The notes beneath the pieces are model-generated. The model did not search any database and had not been told where the DNA came from. It saw only the letters and a program-made list of their open reading frames with translations. Both the position numbers and the translations under genes were made by a program. Shown piece by piece: positions 53,761 to 63,013 of a DNA stretch of 64,000 bases. Position 1 is the first letter of the stretch. Each line of letters opens with the position of its first letter. Source of the DNA: Ketobacter sp036337295 (GTDB lineage Bacteria > Pseudomonadota > Gammaproteobacteria > Pseudomonadales > Ketobacteraceae); contig JAYZEN010000006.1 of assembly GCA_036337295.1 (NCBI GenBank), forward strand, positions 72,290 through 136,289, read 5' to 3'.

Positions 53761-56520
53761 TTGCGCACGTTTGTTTTTATTTTCATCCTGTTGCACATGC
53801 TCGGTGCGCCGGTGGCTCTGGCGGAACTGAACCTGTCCGAGAGCGAAGGCGACAAGGCCGGGCAATTCAATTATGCCCAGCTGGAATATGTGTTGTTGCA
53901 TGAAGCCGGTTCAAGTCAGAACCTCCCGGCGGAATCTGCCTGGCAACGGCACACCGATACGGTGCCCAATTTCGGCTTTACCCACGACACGCTCTGGTTA
54001 CGATTTACCGTCAGCAACCCCCAAGTCGACACGCTGTCCCGTTTGCTGGAAGTGGGTTATCCCCTGTTGGGCCGGGTTGAGCTCATCCACATGCAGGGTG
54101 ACCGCACGCTGGGCAGTCTGGAGATCGGCAACAATGTCGACTTCCGGCAACGCCCGATCAATCATCGTAACTTGGTATTTCCCCTGTCCTTCCCACCGGA
54201 ATCAGAGTCCACGGTGTATCTGAAAATTCAGGGTGGTAATGGTATCCAGGTACCTTTGGCCCTATGGAGCGAGTCCCAGTTCTGGCAGGCGGATCAGCAC
54301 CGGCTTTCCTGGCTCAATCTGTACTACGGGTTAATGTTGGCGATGATCTTCTACAACCTGTTCCTAGTGTGGGGCGTTCGCGATATTGTTTATCTGTATT
54401 ACGTCTTCACAATGGTGGGGGTGCTGCTGTTTCAAACCGTATTGTATGGAACCGCTTTTCAGTTTTTGTGGCCGGGCCATCCACAATGGAACGCCGTCAG
54501 CATCGCTTTCTTTATTCCCATTGCTACCGGGTGTGCCAATCTGTTTTCCAACAAGATGCTTCGGATCAAAGAGGTGTCGCCCCTCTTGCATCAACTGGTT
54601 ATGTTGCAGATTGTCGGCGCTCCGGTGTTGTGCCTGGCCAGTCTGGTGTTCCCCTATCAGTATGTGGTTCCCATCTCTACCTTTATGACGGCAACCAGTG
54701 CTTCCACCATCGGTTACCTGGGGCTTCGCCATTGGTCTCAATATGAAATCGATGCCCGTATTTTTACCGTGGCCTGGAACGTGTTTGTGTTCGGTTGCGT
54801 GGTGATGGCAATGAGCAAGTTCGCACTACTGCCCTACAACTGGTTCACCCATAATCTGGTGCAAATCGGCTCCGCCCTGGAGACCATCCTGTTGTCACTG
54901 GCGTTAACGGCGCGCATCAATCGCTTGCGCGAGGATCGTCTGAACCTGGAGAAAATTCAGTTCCAGGCCCGGGAAAAAGAAATCAAGGCAGAACGGGAAC
55001 TGATGGAGGCAAAATATGAGAGCAAAGCCAAAAGTGAATTCCTCGCGGTCATGAGCCATGAGATCCGCACCCCGATGAACGGCGTGTTGGGCATGCTGGA
55101 CCTGCTGAAGGAGACGCCGCTCAATAAAGAGCAGTCCCGCATGGTGGGCACCATCGAAAGCTCCGGCATGCTGCTGTTGAACATCCTCAATGACATATTG
55201 GACATCAGCAAGATTGAATCCGGTAAGCTGAAACTGGAATCCATTCCCATGTCGTTGCATCAGATCATCAATGACGCCGTGGGGATCTTTGCGGCATCGG
55301 CGCGGCAGAAGTCTCTGATAATGGCATCCTTTGTCAGCCCCTCCCTGAAAAGCCCATTGATGGGTGATCCCACCCGGCTCAAGCAGGTGGTGTTCAATCT
55401 GGTCGGCAATGCCATTAAGTTTACAGAACGGGGCCATGTGTTTGTTCGCGTGGTGTGCGTGGATGAGGTGTGCGTGGAAGAGGGGCAAGTGGCGGAGGGT
55501 TGCGCTACCCAGACGGTGCGGATCGAGGTGTCGGATTCCGGCATCGGGTTGTCGACATCCGCCCAAGAGCGATTGTTCCAATCCTTCAGTCAGGGGGACG
55601 GCTCCACCAGCCGCAAATACGGCGGCACCGGACTGGGGCTTGCCATCAGCAAACGTCTGGTGGAAGCGATGGCCGGGAGTATCAGCGTCAGCAGTCGGGA
55701 GGGCGAGGGCAGTGAGTTCCGGGTTGAACTGGAGTTGCCGGTGGTGCCGGGCGGTTCAACGGTGCGACGTAGCGCCGAGCCGCCAGCCGTCGTGACCCAT
55801 ATGGACTACTCACCCCTGGAGGTGTTCCTCAAACAATGCCTGCAAACGGAGGGTGTGGCGGTGTTCGGCAATGAAAGCGACGGAGTCCCGCCTGGATCAA
55901 TCCACATTGTTTGTGTAGACCGAAGCATCACCTGCACTCTCTATCAGGAGACCCCCGCCTCTGGTCACACCGACGAAACTCCCTTCAATATTAATGCCTG
56001 GTTGGGCTGGGAACCGAACACGATGCCTGGTCACGATCCTGCCAGCCGCTCAGGAGGTGTTGTTGCGCAGGGCCTGCCAACCCTTGATTCTGATGAGAAG
56101 AAGCTGCGGCTGCTGGTGGCTGAAGACAACGCAGTGAATCAATTGGTCATTCAGGCGTTGCTAAAGCCCTGGGTGGAACAGCTGGACCTGGTGGCCAACG
56201 GCGTGGAGGCATTGCAGCATTATCAGCAATTGGGGCAAACCTACGACTACGTGTTGATGGACTGTGAAATGCCGGAGATGGATGGCTACGAGGCCACCCG
56301 TCGCATCAGGGAATATGAGCGGGCCCATGGATTGAGGCCTGTACCGATCGTTGCGCTGACCGCCCACGCCTTCGAAGAGTTCAAAGACAAGGCCTTCAGG
56401 GCGGGCATGGATGCACATTTGGCCAAGCCGCTGAACCGGGAGCGGCTGCTGCAGTTTTTCAAGGAGCGTCAGGGAGCGCAGTCGCTGTCATCTCAGCAGG
56501 CAGGGGGAATGAGGGGATAG
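53761..56520 (+). CDS. Hybrid histidine kinase with 7TMR-DISM sensor, second copy
   Basis: About 919 residues from a TTG at 53761 giving MRTFVFIFILLHMLGAPVAL, a good signal peptide; a TTG at 53719 would be 14 codons longer, and no ATG start is available. Domains: 7TMR-DISMED2, 7TMR-DISM membrane helices (YYGLMLAMIFYNLFLVWGVR), coiled coil, HisKA with MSHEIRTPMNGVLGMLDLL, HATPase with DSGIGL and GTGLGLAIS, and a receiver with the phospho-acceptor in LMDCEMPEMDGYEA. Between HATPase and receiver lies a short degenerate stretch, where the paralogue at 2205-5204 has a full-length pseudo-receiver. Paralogy is evident throughout. It is downstream of clpB on the same strand but behind a hairpin. Confidence 0.87.
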   Translation: MRTFVFIFILLHMLGAPVALAELNLSESEGDKAGQFNYAQLEYVLLHEAGSSQNLPAESAWQRHTDTVPNFGFTHDTLWLRFTVSNPQVDTLSRLLEVGYPLLGRVELIHMQGDRTLGSLEIGNNVDFRQRPINHRNLVFPLSFPPESESTVYLKIQGGNGIQVPLALWSESQFWQADQHRLSWLNLYYGLMLAMIFYNLFLVWGVRDIVYLYYVFTMVGVLLFQTVLYGTAFQFLWPGHPQWNAVSIAFFIPIATGCANLFSNKMLRIKEVSPLLHQLVMLQIVGAPVLCLASLVFPYQYVVPISTFMTATSASTIGYLGLRHWSQYEIDARIFTVAWNVFVFGCVVMAMSKFALLPYNWFTHNLVQIGSALETILLSLALTARINRLREDRLNLEKIQFQAREKEIKAERELMEAKYESKAKSEFLAVMSHEIRTPMNGVLGMLDLLKETPLNKEQSRMVGTIESSGMLLLNILNDILDISKIESGKLKLESIPMSLHQIINDAVGIFAASARQKSLIMASFVSPSLKSPLMGDPTRLKQVVFNLVGNAIKFTERGHVFVRVVCVDEVCVEEGQVAEGCATQTVRIEVSDSGIGLSTSAQERLFQSFSQGDGSTSRKYGGTGLGLAISKRLVEAMAGSISVSSREGEGSEFRVELELPVVPGGSTVRRSAEPPAVVTHMDYSPLEVFLKQCLQTEGVAVFGNESDGVPPGSIHIVCVDRSITCTLYQETPASGHTDETPFNINAWLGWEPNTMPGHDPASRSGGVVAQGLPTLDSDEKKLRLLVAEDNAVNQLVIQALLKPWVEQLDLVANGVEALQHYQQLGQTYDYVLMDCEMPEMDGYEATRRIREYERAHGLRPVPIVALTAHAFEEFKDKAFRAGMDAHLAKPLNRERLLQFFKERQGAQSLSSQQAGGMRG

Positions 56521-56550
56521 CCAGGCCCCACATAGGTGGGGCGGAAGGGA

Positions 56551-57009
56551 TCAGAGGCCTTTGCAGTTTTCGTCGATATACTTACCGACTTCCTCAACCC
56601 GTTTCTTGATCTCATCTTCGCCGAGATAACGTACTTCACCGTTGGCATCGGTTTCCTTGACCCGGCGGTTGGCCTTGAGCTGCGCCAGATTCTGGCGCTG
56701 GATCTTGCAATTGTTGGCCATAATCTCACGGTTCTGTTTCTCAACAGCGGATTCTTCCTGAGGGGCTTGCTGGGCGGTTTCCGCTGCCTTGCGCTTTTCC
56801 TCCAGTTTTTCAATGGCCTGCTCCTGATCACTGGAGGCACCGGTTTTCACGTTCACCACCGAGGCGGTTTCGGTGTCCGGCGGGTTCTCACCATAGTGCG
56901 TGACCCCCTGTGAATCCACCCATTTGTAGAACTTGCCGGCGTGGCTGGCAGGCGAGATCAGCAGGGATATGCACAGGGCGGACAGCAGCAGTAATGGTTT
57001 TTTTATCAT
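56551..57009 (-). CDS. DUF4124-domain periplasmic protein
   Basis: 152 residues with a signal peptide (MIKKPLLLLSALCISLLISP, ASHA-GKFYKW). The DUF4124 signature KWVDSQGVTHYGENPP follows at once. The middle is a charged coiled coil (QEQAIEKLEEKRKAAETAQQ) and the end has two cysteines (NNCKIQRQNLAQLKANRR and ENCKGL). Function unknown; the family is common in gammaproteobacteria. Convergent with the hybrid kinase, 30 bp between stops. Confidence 0.88.
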   Translation of the reverse strand: MIKKPLLLLSALCISLLISPASHAGKFYKWVDSQGVTHYGENPPDTETASVVNVKTGASSDQEQAIEKLEEKRKAAETAQQAPQEESAVEKQNREIMANNCKIQRQNLAQLKANRRVKETDANGEVRYLGEDEIKKRVEEVGKYIDENCKGL

Positions 57010-57552
57010 GACGTTGCTCTAATCTGTGAAGTAACTACTCTAACTATAGCTGGTTGGGCGCCGGGTTCGCAGGAATTCGCGCTCATTTTGTGAATTCAGC
57101 AGCGCTATTGAGGCGCTATTTGAAAAGTATAGGTGAAACTGCGCTAAGTTCATGGTTTTCCACATAAAGATACTCTATTGACAAAATTTACATCCGTCGT
57201 CAAGATATGCGGCTCACTGAGGTGGGTGCAAATCGCTGGGAGAAACCTGACCGATTTGCGCTAGAGCGAGAGTATCGCCACATTTGGGCAGGCCCCGCGT
57301 GCCGGCTTCCCTGCCATACCCCGTCGATCTCGCTAGATAAATCATAGGCTTAACAGCGTATGAGGCAATTGGGCCAAAACCCCCGTGCTCTGATTGCCAA
57401 GCTAGCTTTGACCCACAGGCCGCCCCGATTGATTGGTAATGCAATGGGGTGGAACTGACATTCATGACTTTAATTGGATAGTAACAGGCTTGGGCAAGGG
57501 CTGATCGGTCATTGGGACTGATGCTGCTTGCTCAGGATTAAGGTGTGAGATC
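57010..57552 (+). other. 543-bp non-coding region upstream of ilvIHC
   Basis: No credible gene was found. A TTGACA at 57178-57183 with CAAGAT 17 bp later (57201-57206) is a candidate promoter that would leave a leader of about 340 nt before ilvI. I looked for a branched-chain-rich attenuation peptide and found none; the nearest short frame (ATG ACT TTA ATT GGA TAG at 57465) is not convincing. AAGGTGTGAG before the GTG serves as ilvI ribosome site. Confidence 0.4.
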
Positions 57553-59274
57553 GTGGAACTTCTTTCTGGTGCAGAAATGCTCGTCCGGGCTTTAAAGGAC
57601 GAGGGAGTAGAGACCGTGTTCGGCTACCCTGGTGGTGCCGTTCTGCATATATATGACGCGCTGTTTCAACAAAAAAGCATTAGCCATGTGCTGGTTCGCC
57701 ATGAGCAGGCAGCAGCCCACATGGCGGATGCGTTTTCCCGAACCAGCGGCAAGACAGGCGTCTGCCTGGCAACGTCTGGCCCCGGCGCCACCAATACCGT
57801 CACCGGTATTGCCACCGCCTACATGGATTCCATTCCCCTGGTGGTCATCACCGGGCAGGTGCAGTCCGACTGGATCGGCGATGATGCCTTCCAGGAAACC
57901 GACATCGTGGGTTGTACCCGTCCCATCGTGAAGCACAGCTTCATGGTCAAAAAGACGGAAGACATCCCGGCGACCATCAAGAAAGCTTTCTATATAGCCA
58001 GTACCGGCCGGCCCGGCCCGGTGCTTGTGGATATTCCCAAGGATCTGACCAATCCGGCCATCACCTATGAGTACAACTACCCCGCCAAGGTGAAACTGCG
58101 CTCCTACAACGTGGTGTCCAAGGGGCATTCCGGTCAGATCAAGAAAGCCGTGGATCTGTTGATGGCCGCCAAGCGCCCGATTTTCTACACCGGTGGGGGT
58201 GTCATTCAGGGCAATTCCGCCGCTGAGCTGACCGAGCTGGTGCGAAAAATGGGTTTCCCCTGCACCAACACTCTGATGGGCCTCGGCGGTTTCCCGGGCG
58301 ATGACCCGCAGTTCGTGGGTATGCTGGGAATGCACGGCACCTACGAAGCCAATATGGCCATGCACCACGCCGACGTGGTGATGGCCATCGGCGCCCGTTT
58401 TGATGACCGTGTTACCAACCACACGGCCAAATTCTGCCCTAATGCCAAGATCATCCACGTGGATGTGGACCCGGCCTCCATTGCCAAGAATATACCGGTG
58501 GACATCCCCATCGTGGGCCCCGTGGATCAAGTTCTGAAGGAGATGCTTGAGCAGCTGGAGAAAACCGACGAGAAGCCGGACCAGCAGGCCATCGAAGCCT
58601 GGTGGAAGCAGATTGATGCCTGGCGCGCGTATCATGGCATGCGCTATGAAACCACTCCTGACTTGCTCAAACCACAACAGGTTATCGAGGCGCTGTATCG
58701 GGTCACCAATGGTGAGGCCATCGTCACCTCCGATGTGGGGCAGCACCAGATGTTCGCCGCCCAGTACTACAAGTTCAAGCATCCCCGTCAGTGGATCAAC
58801 TCCGGCGGCCTGGGCACCATGGGCTTCGGCCTGCCGGCGGCCATGGGTTGCCTGGTCGCGCGACCGGATGCCACCGTTGCCTGTGTCACTGGTGAAGGCA
58901 GTATCCAGATGAACATCCAGGAGTTGTCCACCTGTCTGCAGTACCACTTCCCGGTGAAGATCATCAACCTTAACAACCAGTCCCTGGGCATGGTGCGTCA
59001 GTGGCAGGATATGCAGTATCAGGGCCGCCATTCCAGCTCCACCTATGAAGAGTCCCTGCCGGACTTTATCAAGCTGGCGGAAGCCTATGGTCATGTGGGT
59101 ATGCGGGTGACCAAGCCGGGAGATCTGGAAGGCGCCATGAAAGAAGCGTTCGACCTGAAGGATCGTCTGGTATTCATGGACATCTCTGTGGACCCCACTG
59201 AGCACGTTTACCCCATGCAGATTAAAGAAGGCTCCATGCGTGACATGTGGCTGAGCAAAACGGAGCGAACCTGA
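57553..59274 (+). CDS. ilvI: Acetolactate synthase large subunit
   Basis: 573 residues from a GTG (MELLSGAEMLVRALKDEGVE). The thiamine-diphosphate enzyme signature is complete: GYPGGAVLHIYD, the catalytic Glu in RHEQAAAHMADAFSR, and GEGSIQMNIQELSTCLQY, with GEG in place of GDG as I recall for pseudomonad enzymes. It condenses pyruvates to acetolactate in the first common step of valine, leucine and isoleucine synthesis. It is followed by ilvH after 2 bp. Confidence 0.96.
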   Translation: MELLSGAEMLVRALKDEGVETVFGYPGGAVLHIYDALFQQKSISHVLVRHEQAAAHMADAFSRTSGKTGVCLATSGPGATNTVTGIATAYMDSIPLVVITGQVQSDWIGDDAFQETDIVGCTRPIVKHSFMVKKTEDIPATIKKAFYIASTGRPGPVLVDIPKDLTNPAITYEYNYPAKVKLRSYNVVSKGHSGQIKKAVDLLMAAKRPIFYTGGGVIQGNSAAELTELVRKMGFPCTNTLMGLGGFPGDDPQFVGMLGMHGTYEANMAMHHADVVMAIGARFDDRVTNHTAKFCPNAKIIHVDVDPASIAKNIPVDIPIVGPVDQVLKEMLEQLEKTDEKPDQQAIEAWWKQIDAWRAYHGMRYETTPDLLKPQQVIEALYRVTNGEAIVTSDVGQHQMFAAQYYKFKHPRQWINSGGLGTMGFGLPAAMGCLVARPDATVACVTGEGSIQMNIQELSTCLQYHFPVKIINLNNQSLGMVRQWQDMQYQGRHSSSTYEESLPDFIKLAEAYGHVGMRVTKPGDLEGAMKEAFDLKDRLVFMDISVDPTEHVYPMQIKEGSMRDMWLSKTERT

Positions 59275-59276
59275 TC

Positions 59277-59768
59277 ATGCGACGAATTATCTCAATCCTG
59301 ATGGAAAACGAACCAGGTGCGTTGTCGCGGGTTGTGGGCCTATTCTCCCAGCGTGGCTATAACATTGAAACGCTGACCGTGGCGCCCACCAATGATCCGA
59401 CGCTGTCCCGTTTAACCCTGACCACCAGTGGCTCGGATCGGACCATCGAGCAGATCACCAAGCAGCTGAACAAGCTGATCGAAGTGGTAAAATTGGTGGA
59501 CCTGAGTGAGGGGGCCCATATCGAGCGTGAGCTCATGTTGGTGAAATTGAAGGCCACGGGTGCCCAGCGTGCTGAAATCAAGCGAACCGCTGACATCTTC
59601 CGTGGCCAGATAGTCGACGTCACCAGCTCGGTATACACCGTGCAGCTGGCGGGAGCCAGTGACAAACTGGATGCTTTCCTGGAATCCGTGGGGGAGGCCT
59701 CCATTCTGGAGGTGGTGCGTTCCGGGGTGTCCGGCATTGCCCGTGGCGACAAGGTGCTGGCATTGTAA
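59277..59768 (+). CDS. ilvH: Acetolactate synthase small subunit
   Basis: 163 residues from the ATG at 59277 (MRRIISILMENEPGALSRVV), 2 bp after ilvI. An N-terminal ACT domain (GLFSQRGYNIETLTVAPT) binds valine for feedback inhibition, and the C-terminal half activates the large subunit. A frame upstream at 59247 lies inside ilvI and is not used. Confidence 0.96.
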   Translation: MRRIISILMENEPGALSRVVGLFSQRGYNIETLTVAPTNDPTLSRLTLTTSGSDRTIEQITKQLNKLIEVVKLVDLSEGAHIERELMLVKLKATGAQRAEIKRTADIFRGQIVDVTSSVYTVQLAGASDKLDAFLESVGEASILEVVRSGVSGIARGDKVLAL

Positions 59769-59808
59769 GCCGGCAAATGAAACAGCAACTCATTACATTA
59801 TTGCGAAG

Positions 59809-59838
59809 ATAGCATTTACATATATAGCATTTACATAT
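59809..59838 (+). repeat. Perfect 15-bp tandem repeat before ilvC
   Basis: ATAGCATTTACATAT (59809-59823) is repeated at once at 59824-59838 and followed by AGAGGAAGA, the ilvC ribosome site. It lies in the 82-bp gap between ilvH and ilvC. Confidence 0.85.
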
Positions 59839-59850
59839 AGAGGAAGACCC

Positions 59851-60867
59851 ATGCAAGTTTATTACGACAAAGATTGCGACCTTTCCATTATCCAGGGCAA
59901 GAAAGTGGCAATCATCGGTTACGGCTCACAAGGCCATGCACACGCAAACAACCTGAAGGATTCCGGCGTTGAAGTTGTCGTGGCTCTGCGTGAAGGTTCT
60001 GCTTCTGCGGCCAAAGCCGAAGCGGCTGGCCTGAGTGTCAAGGCGGTACCGGAAGCGGTGCAGTGGGCGGATCTGATCATGATCCTGACCCCGGACGAAT
60101 TCCAGGCCCAGCTCTACAAGACAGAAATCGAGCCCAACCTGAAACAGGGTGCGACACTGGCTTTTGCTCACGGTTTTGCGATTCACTACAATCAGGTGGT
60201 ACCCCGCGCAGATCTGGACGTGATCATGGTTGCTCCTAAGGCGCCCGGTCACACAGTGCGTTCCGAATTCGTGAAAGGCGGCGGCATCCCTGACCTGATC
60301 GCTATTTATCAGGATGCTTCCGGTAATGCCAAGAATGTCGCTCTGTCCTATGCCTGTGGTGTGGGCGGTGGTCGTACCGGTATCATCGAAACCACCTTCA
60401 AAGACGAAACTGAAACTGACCTTTTCGGCGAGCAGGCTGTGTTGTGCGGTGGTGCAGTTGAGCTGGTTAAAGCGGGTTTTGAAACCCTGGTGGAAGCCGG
60501 TTACGCTCCGGAAATGGCCTACTTTGAGTGTCTGCACGAACTGAAGCTGATCGTCGATCTGATGTACGAAGGCGGCATTGCCAACATGAACTACTCCATC
60601 TCCAACAACGCGGAGTACGGAGAGTATGTGACCGGCCCGGAAGTGATCAACGATCAGTCCCGTGCAGCCATGCGCAATGCGCTGAAGCGCATTCAGGACG
60701 GTGAATACGCCAAGATGTTTATCTCAGAAGGTGCACACAACTATCCTTCCATGACAGCCTACCGTCGCAACAACGCGGCACACCCCATTGAACAAGTGGG
60801 TGCCAAACTGCGTGAAATGATGCCTTGGATTCAGGCTAATAAAATCATCGACAAATCCAAGAACTGA
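59851..60867 (+). CDS. ilvC: Ketol-acid reductoisomerase
   Basis: 338 residues, class I short form, starting MQVYYDKDCDLSIIQGKKVA with AGAGGAAGA before the ATG. The NADPH-binding loop is IIGYGSQGHAHANNLKDSG. Metal-site sequence is in DLFGEQAVLCGGAVELV and FECLHELKLIVDLMYEGG. It converts acetolactate to dihydroxyisovalerate. The three genes ilvIHC form an operon with a terminator. Confidence 0.98.
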   Translation: MQVYYDKDCDLSIIQGKKVAIIGYGSQGHAHANNLKDSGVEVVVALREGSASAAKAEAAGLSVKAVPEAVQWADLIMILTPDEFQAQLYKTEIEPNLKQGATLAFAHGFAIHYNQVVPRADLDVIMVAPKAPGHTVRSEFVKGGGIPDLIAIYQDASGNAKNVALSYACGVGGGRTGIIETTFKDETETDLFGEQAVLCGGAVELVKAGFETLVEAGYAPEMAYFECLHELKLIVDLMYEGGIANMNYSISNNAEYGEYVTGPEVINDQSRAAMRNALKRIQDGEYAKMFISEGAHNYPSMTAYRRNNAAHPIEQVGAKLREMMPWIQANKIIDKSKN

Positions 60868-60887
60868 TCGGGTCTGTTGAGGCAAGA

Positions 60888-60912
60888 AACGCGGCGATTG
60901 CCGCGTTTTTTG
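60888..60912 (+). terminator. Terminator of ilvIHC
   Basis: AACGCGGC-GATT-GCCGCGTT, an 8-bp stem with tetraloop, followed by a T run, 21 bp after the ilvC stop. Confidence 0.92.
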
Positions 60913-60933
60913 TTTTCGGTCATCAAATTATTG

Positions 60934-60971
60934 TAATGTGGTTGCAAAATTGTCGGTGACGCTCCACATTA
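60934..60971. promoter_or_regulatory. Inverted repeat TAATGTGG/CCACATTA between ilvC and pssA
   Basis: TAATGTGG (60934-60941) and CCACATTA (60964-60971) are perfect inverted 8-mers 22 bp apart, about 100 bp before pssA. TTGCAA with a poor -10 lies between them. A regulatory site for pssA is possible. Confidence 0.35.
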
Positions 60972-61068
60972 ACTGAAAGGTAGAGCGTGTGTGTTCAGCA
61001 CGCACCGGCAGTGCCAATAGTTTAGAAACGCAAGAAGATGCAAAGATTCAGGGGTAGAAGGTGCCAAT

Positions 61069-61944
61069 ATGGTAGAGAAAGCCAACCAGAAAAATGAGCC
61101 TAAAGCCGAACCGGCACAGCAGGCCAACGCTAAAGCTGCTCCCGACTCTGCCGCCGCTCCGACTGATCCAGCTGAGCACCCTGAGTTTGAGGATTATGGC
61201 GTCACTTTTGAAGTGGTGGAAGGTGAAGAGGTTGTGGGTGGCAAGAAGATCCGCCGCAAGGGCGTCTATCTGTTGCCCAACCTGTTCACGACCGGTGCGC
61301 TGTTCTCAGGGTTTTACGCCATTGTGGCGGCCATGAACGGCATGTTTGAGCAGTCCGCCATGGCGGTGTTCGTGGCGATGATTCTGGATGGGCTGGATGG
61401 TCGAGTCGCCCGCATGACCAACACCCAGAGCGAGTTCGGAGCGCAATATGACAGTCTGTCCGACTGCATCTCCTTTGGGGTGGCGCCGGCATTGGTGTCT
61501 TATTCCTGGTCACTGTCCAGTCTGGGCAAGATTGGCTGGATGGTGGCGTTTGTCTTCGCCGCCTGTGCCGCTTTGCGCTTGGCGCGCTTCAATGTCCAGA
61601 TTGATACCGCAGATAAGCGCTATTTCACCGGTCTTCCCAGTCCTGCTGCCGCTGCTGTGGTCGCAGGAATGGTTTGGTTTGGCACCGAGAGCGGTTTTGA
61701 TGGCCGGGCGGTGGCCGGTATTGCGGCGCTGCTTACCGCGTTTGCTGCCGTGATGATGGTCAGTAACGTAAAATATAATAGTTTCAAGGAGTTGGACTTC
61801 AAAGGCCGGGTGCCCTTCGTGGCCATTCTGGTGGTGGTGCTGGTATTGGCGGTGGTGGCATCCTACCCGGCCGGCATGCTGCTGGCGATTTTCCTCATCT
61901 ACGCGATCAGCGGTCCGCTGCTGGCCTTCAAACGAAAAAAATGA
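61069..61944 (+). CDS. pssA: CDP-diacylglycerol-serine O-phosphatidyltransferase
   Basis: 291 residues. The CDP-alcohol phosphotransferase motif is complete: DGLDGRVARMTNTQSEFG then AQYDSLSD, D-G-x2-A-R-x8-G-x3-D-x3-D. About eight hydrophobic segments follow from residue 65. The first 60 residues are hydrophilic (MVEKANQKNEPKAEPAQQAN) and disordered, an extension beyond the core. It makes phosphatidylserine, the precursor of phosphatidylethanolamine, in the inner membrane. Confidence 0.94.
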   Translation: MVEKANQKNEPKAEPAQQANAKAAPDSAAAPTDPAEHPEFEDYGVTFEVVEGEEVVGGKKIRRKGVYLLPNLFTTGALFSGFYAIVAAMNGMFEQSAMAVFVAMILDGLDGRVARMTNTQSEFGAQYDSLSDCISFGVAPALVSYSWSLSSLGKIGWMVAFVFAACAALRLARFNVQIDTADKRYFTGLPSPAAAAVVAGMVWFGTESGFDGRAVAGIAALLTAFAAVMMVSNVKYNSFKELDFKGRVPFVAILVVVLVLAVVASYPAGMLLAIFLIYAISGPLLAFKRKK

Positions 61945-61999
61945 AACATCCGGGAGGCGACTACATCTAACTTATAACTGTTAGATGAGGCGCTTCCCG

Positions 62000-62995
62000 A
62001 TGTTGATCAGGTCACGAGACAAAACCGAGCCAAAATCCTTCGAAATTACACCTGAAACCGGTTATTGGTCGCGGCGCGACTGGCTAAAGGCTGCGGGCAT
62101 AATGGGGGCCGGGCTGGCAACACTGAAGAGTGTGCCTGCAATGGCGTTAGAGCAGGATGTTACTTGGCAAACCATGATGAAAACCAAGTTGGCCAACAGT
62201 AGTAAATGGCCGTCTTCCACTTCAGAAACGCCAACGCCCTATAAAGACGTGGTGACCTATAACAACTTTTATGAGTTCGGTACCGGCAAGAATGACCCGG
62301 TGAACAACAGCGAAGGATTCAAAGTCGACCCCTGGCGGGTCAAGGTGGAAGGTGAGGTGGCCAAGCCTGGCCACTATACGCTGGAAGACATACTGCGGCC
62401 CCACGCATTCGAAGATCGTGTCTATCGTTTTCGCTGCGTGGAAGCCTGGTCTATGGTGGTACCCTGGGTTGGATTTCCGTTGGCCGATCTGATCAAGCGC
62501 TTCGAGCCTACTTCCAAGGCCAAGTACGTACGCTTCGAGACACTGGTGGACCCGGATCGTTTTCCCGCACAGAAGTTTGGCCGGTCTACCATCCCCTGGC
62601 CCTACGTAGAGGGCTTGCGCATGGACGAAGCGCTGCACCCATTGACGCTTATGGTCACGGGCGTCTACGGCAAGGCCTTGTTGCCTCAGAGTGGCGCGCC
62701 GTTGCGCCTCATGGTGCCATGGAAGTATGGTTTCAAAAGCATAAAATCCATCGTCAAAATACAATTCGTTGACAAAGAACCCCGATCCACCTGGCAACAA
62801 TTGGCTGCACAGGAATACGGCTTCTTTGCCAATGTGAACCCTGAGGTGGATCATCCGCGCTGGAGTCAAAAGCGGGAGCGCCGCCTGCCCAACAGTATCT
62901 GGGATCCGAACTGGATACCGACGCAAAAATTTAACGGTTACGAGGCGCAGGTTGGGTCCCTCTATGCCGGCATGAACCTCAAAACCCATTACTGA
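62000..62995 (+). CDS. msrP: Periplasmic methionine sulfoxide reductase, molybdopterin subunit
   Basis: 331 residues from the ATG at 62000 (GAGG 9 nt upstream); an ATG at 61985 gives five more. A twin-arginine signal (SRRDWLKAAGIMGAGLATL) leads to a sulfite-oxidase-fold domain with the molybdenum-ligating cysteine in RFRCVEAWSMVVPW, plus KAKYVRFETLVDP and GKALLPQSGAPLRLMVPW. It repairs oxidised methionines in envelope proteins, receiving electrons from MsrQ. msrQ follows directly. Confidence 0.95.
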   Translation: MLIRSRDKTEPKSFEITPETGYWSRRDWLKAAGIMGAGLATLKSVPAMALEQDVTWQTMMKTKLANSSKWPSSTSETPTPYKDVVTYNNFYEFGTGKNDPVNNSEGFKVDPWRVKVEGEVAKPGHYTLEDILRPHAFEDRVYRFRCVEAWSMVVPWVGFPLADLIKRFEPTSKAKYVRFETLVDPDRFPAQKFGRSTIPWPYVEGLRMDEALHPLTLMVTGVYGKALLPQSGAPLRLMVPWKYGFKSIKSIVKIQFVDKEPRSTWQQLAAQEYGFFANVNPEVDHPRWSQKRERRLPNSIWDPNWIPTQKFNGYEAQVGSLYAGMNLKTHY

Positions 62996-63013
62996 TTGAG
63001 TCCGAGTGGTTTG

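Noticed and set aside
57465..57482. Leader peptide ATG ACT TTA ATT GGA TAG upstream of ilvI
   Set aside because: Only two branched-chain codons, no following attenuator hairpins recognised.
57592..59205. 537-codon minus-strand frame opposite ilvI
   Set aside because: The plus strand encodes a full acetolactate synthase; the reverse product has no recognisable domain and very high histidine and glycine content typical of antisense frames.
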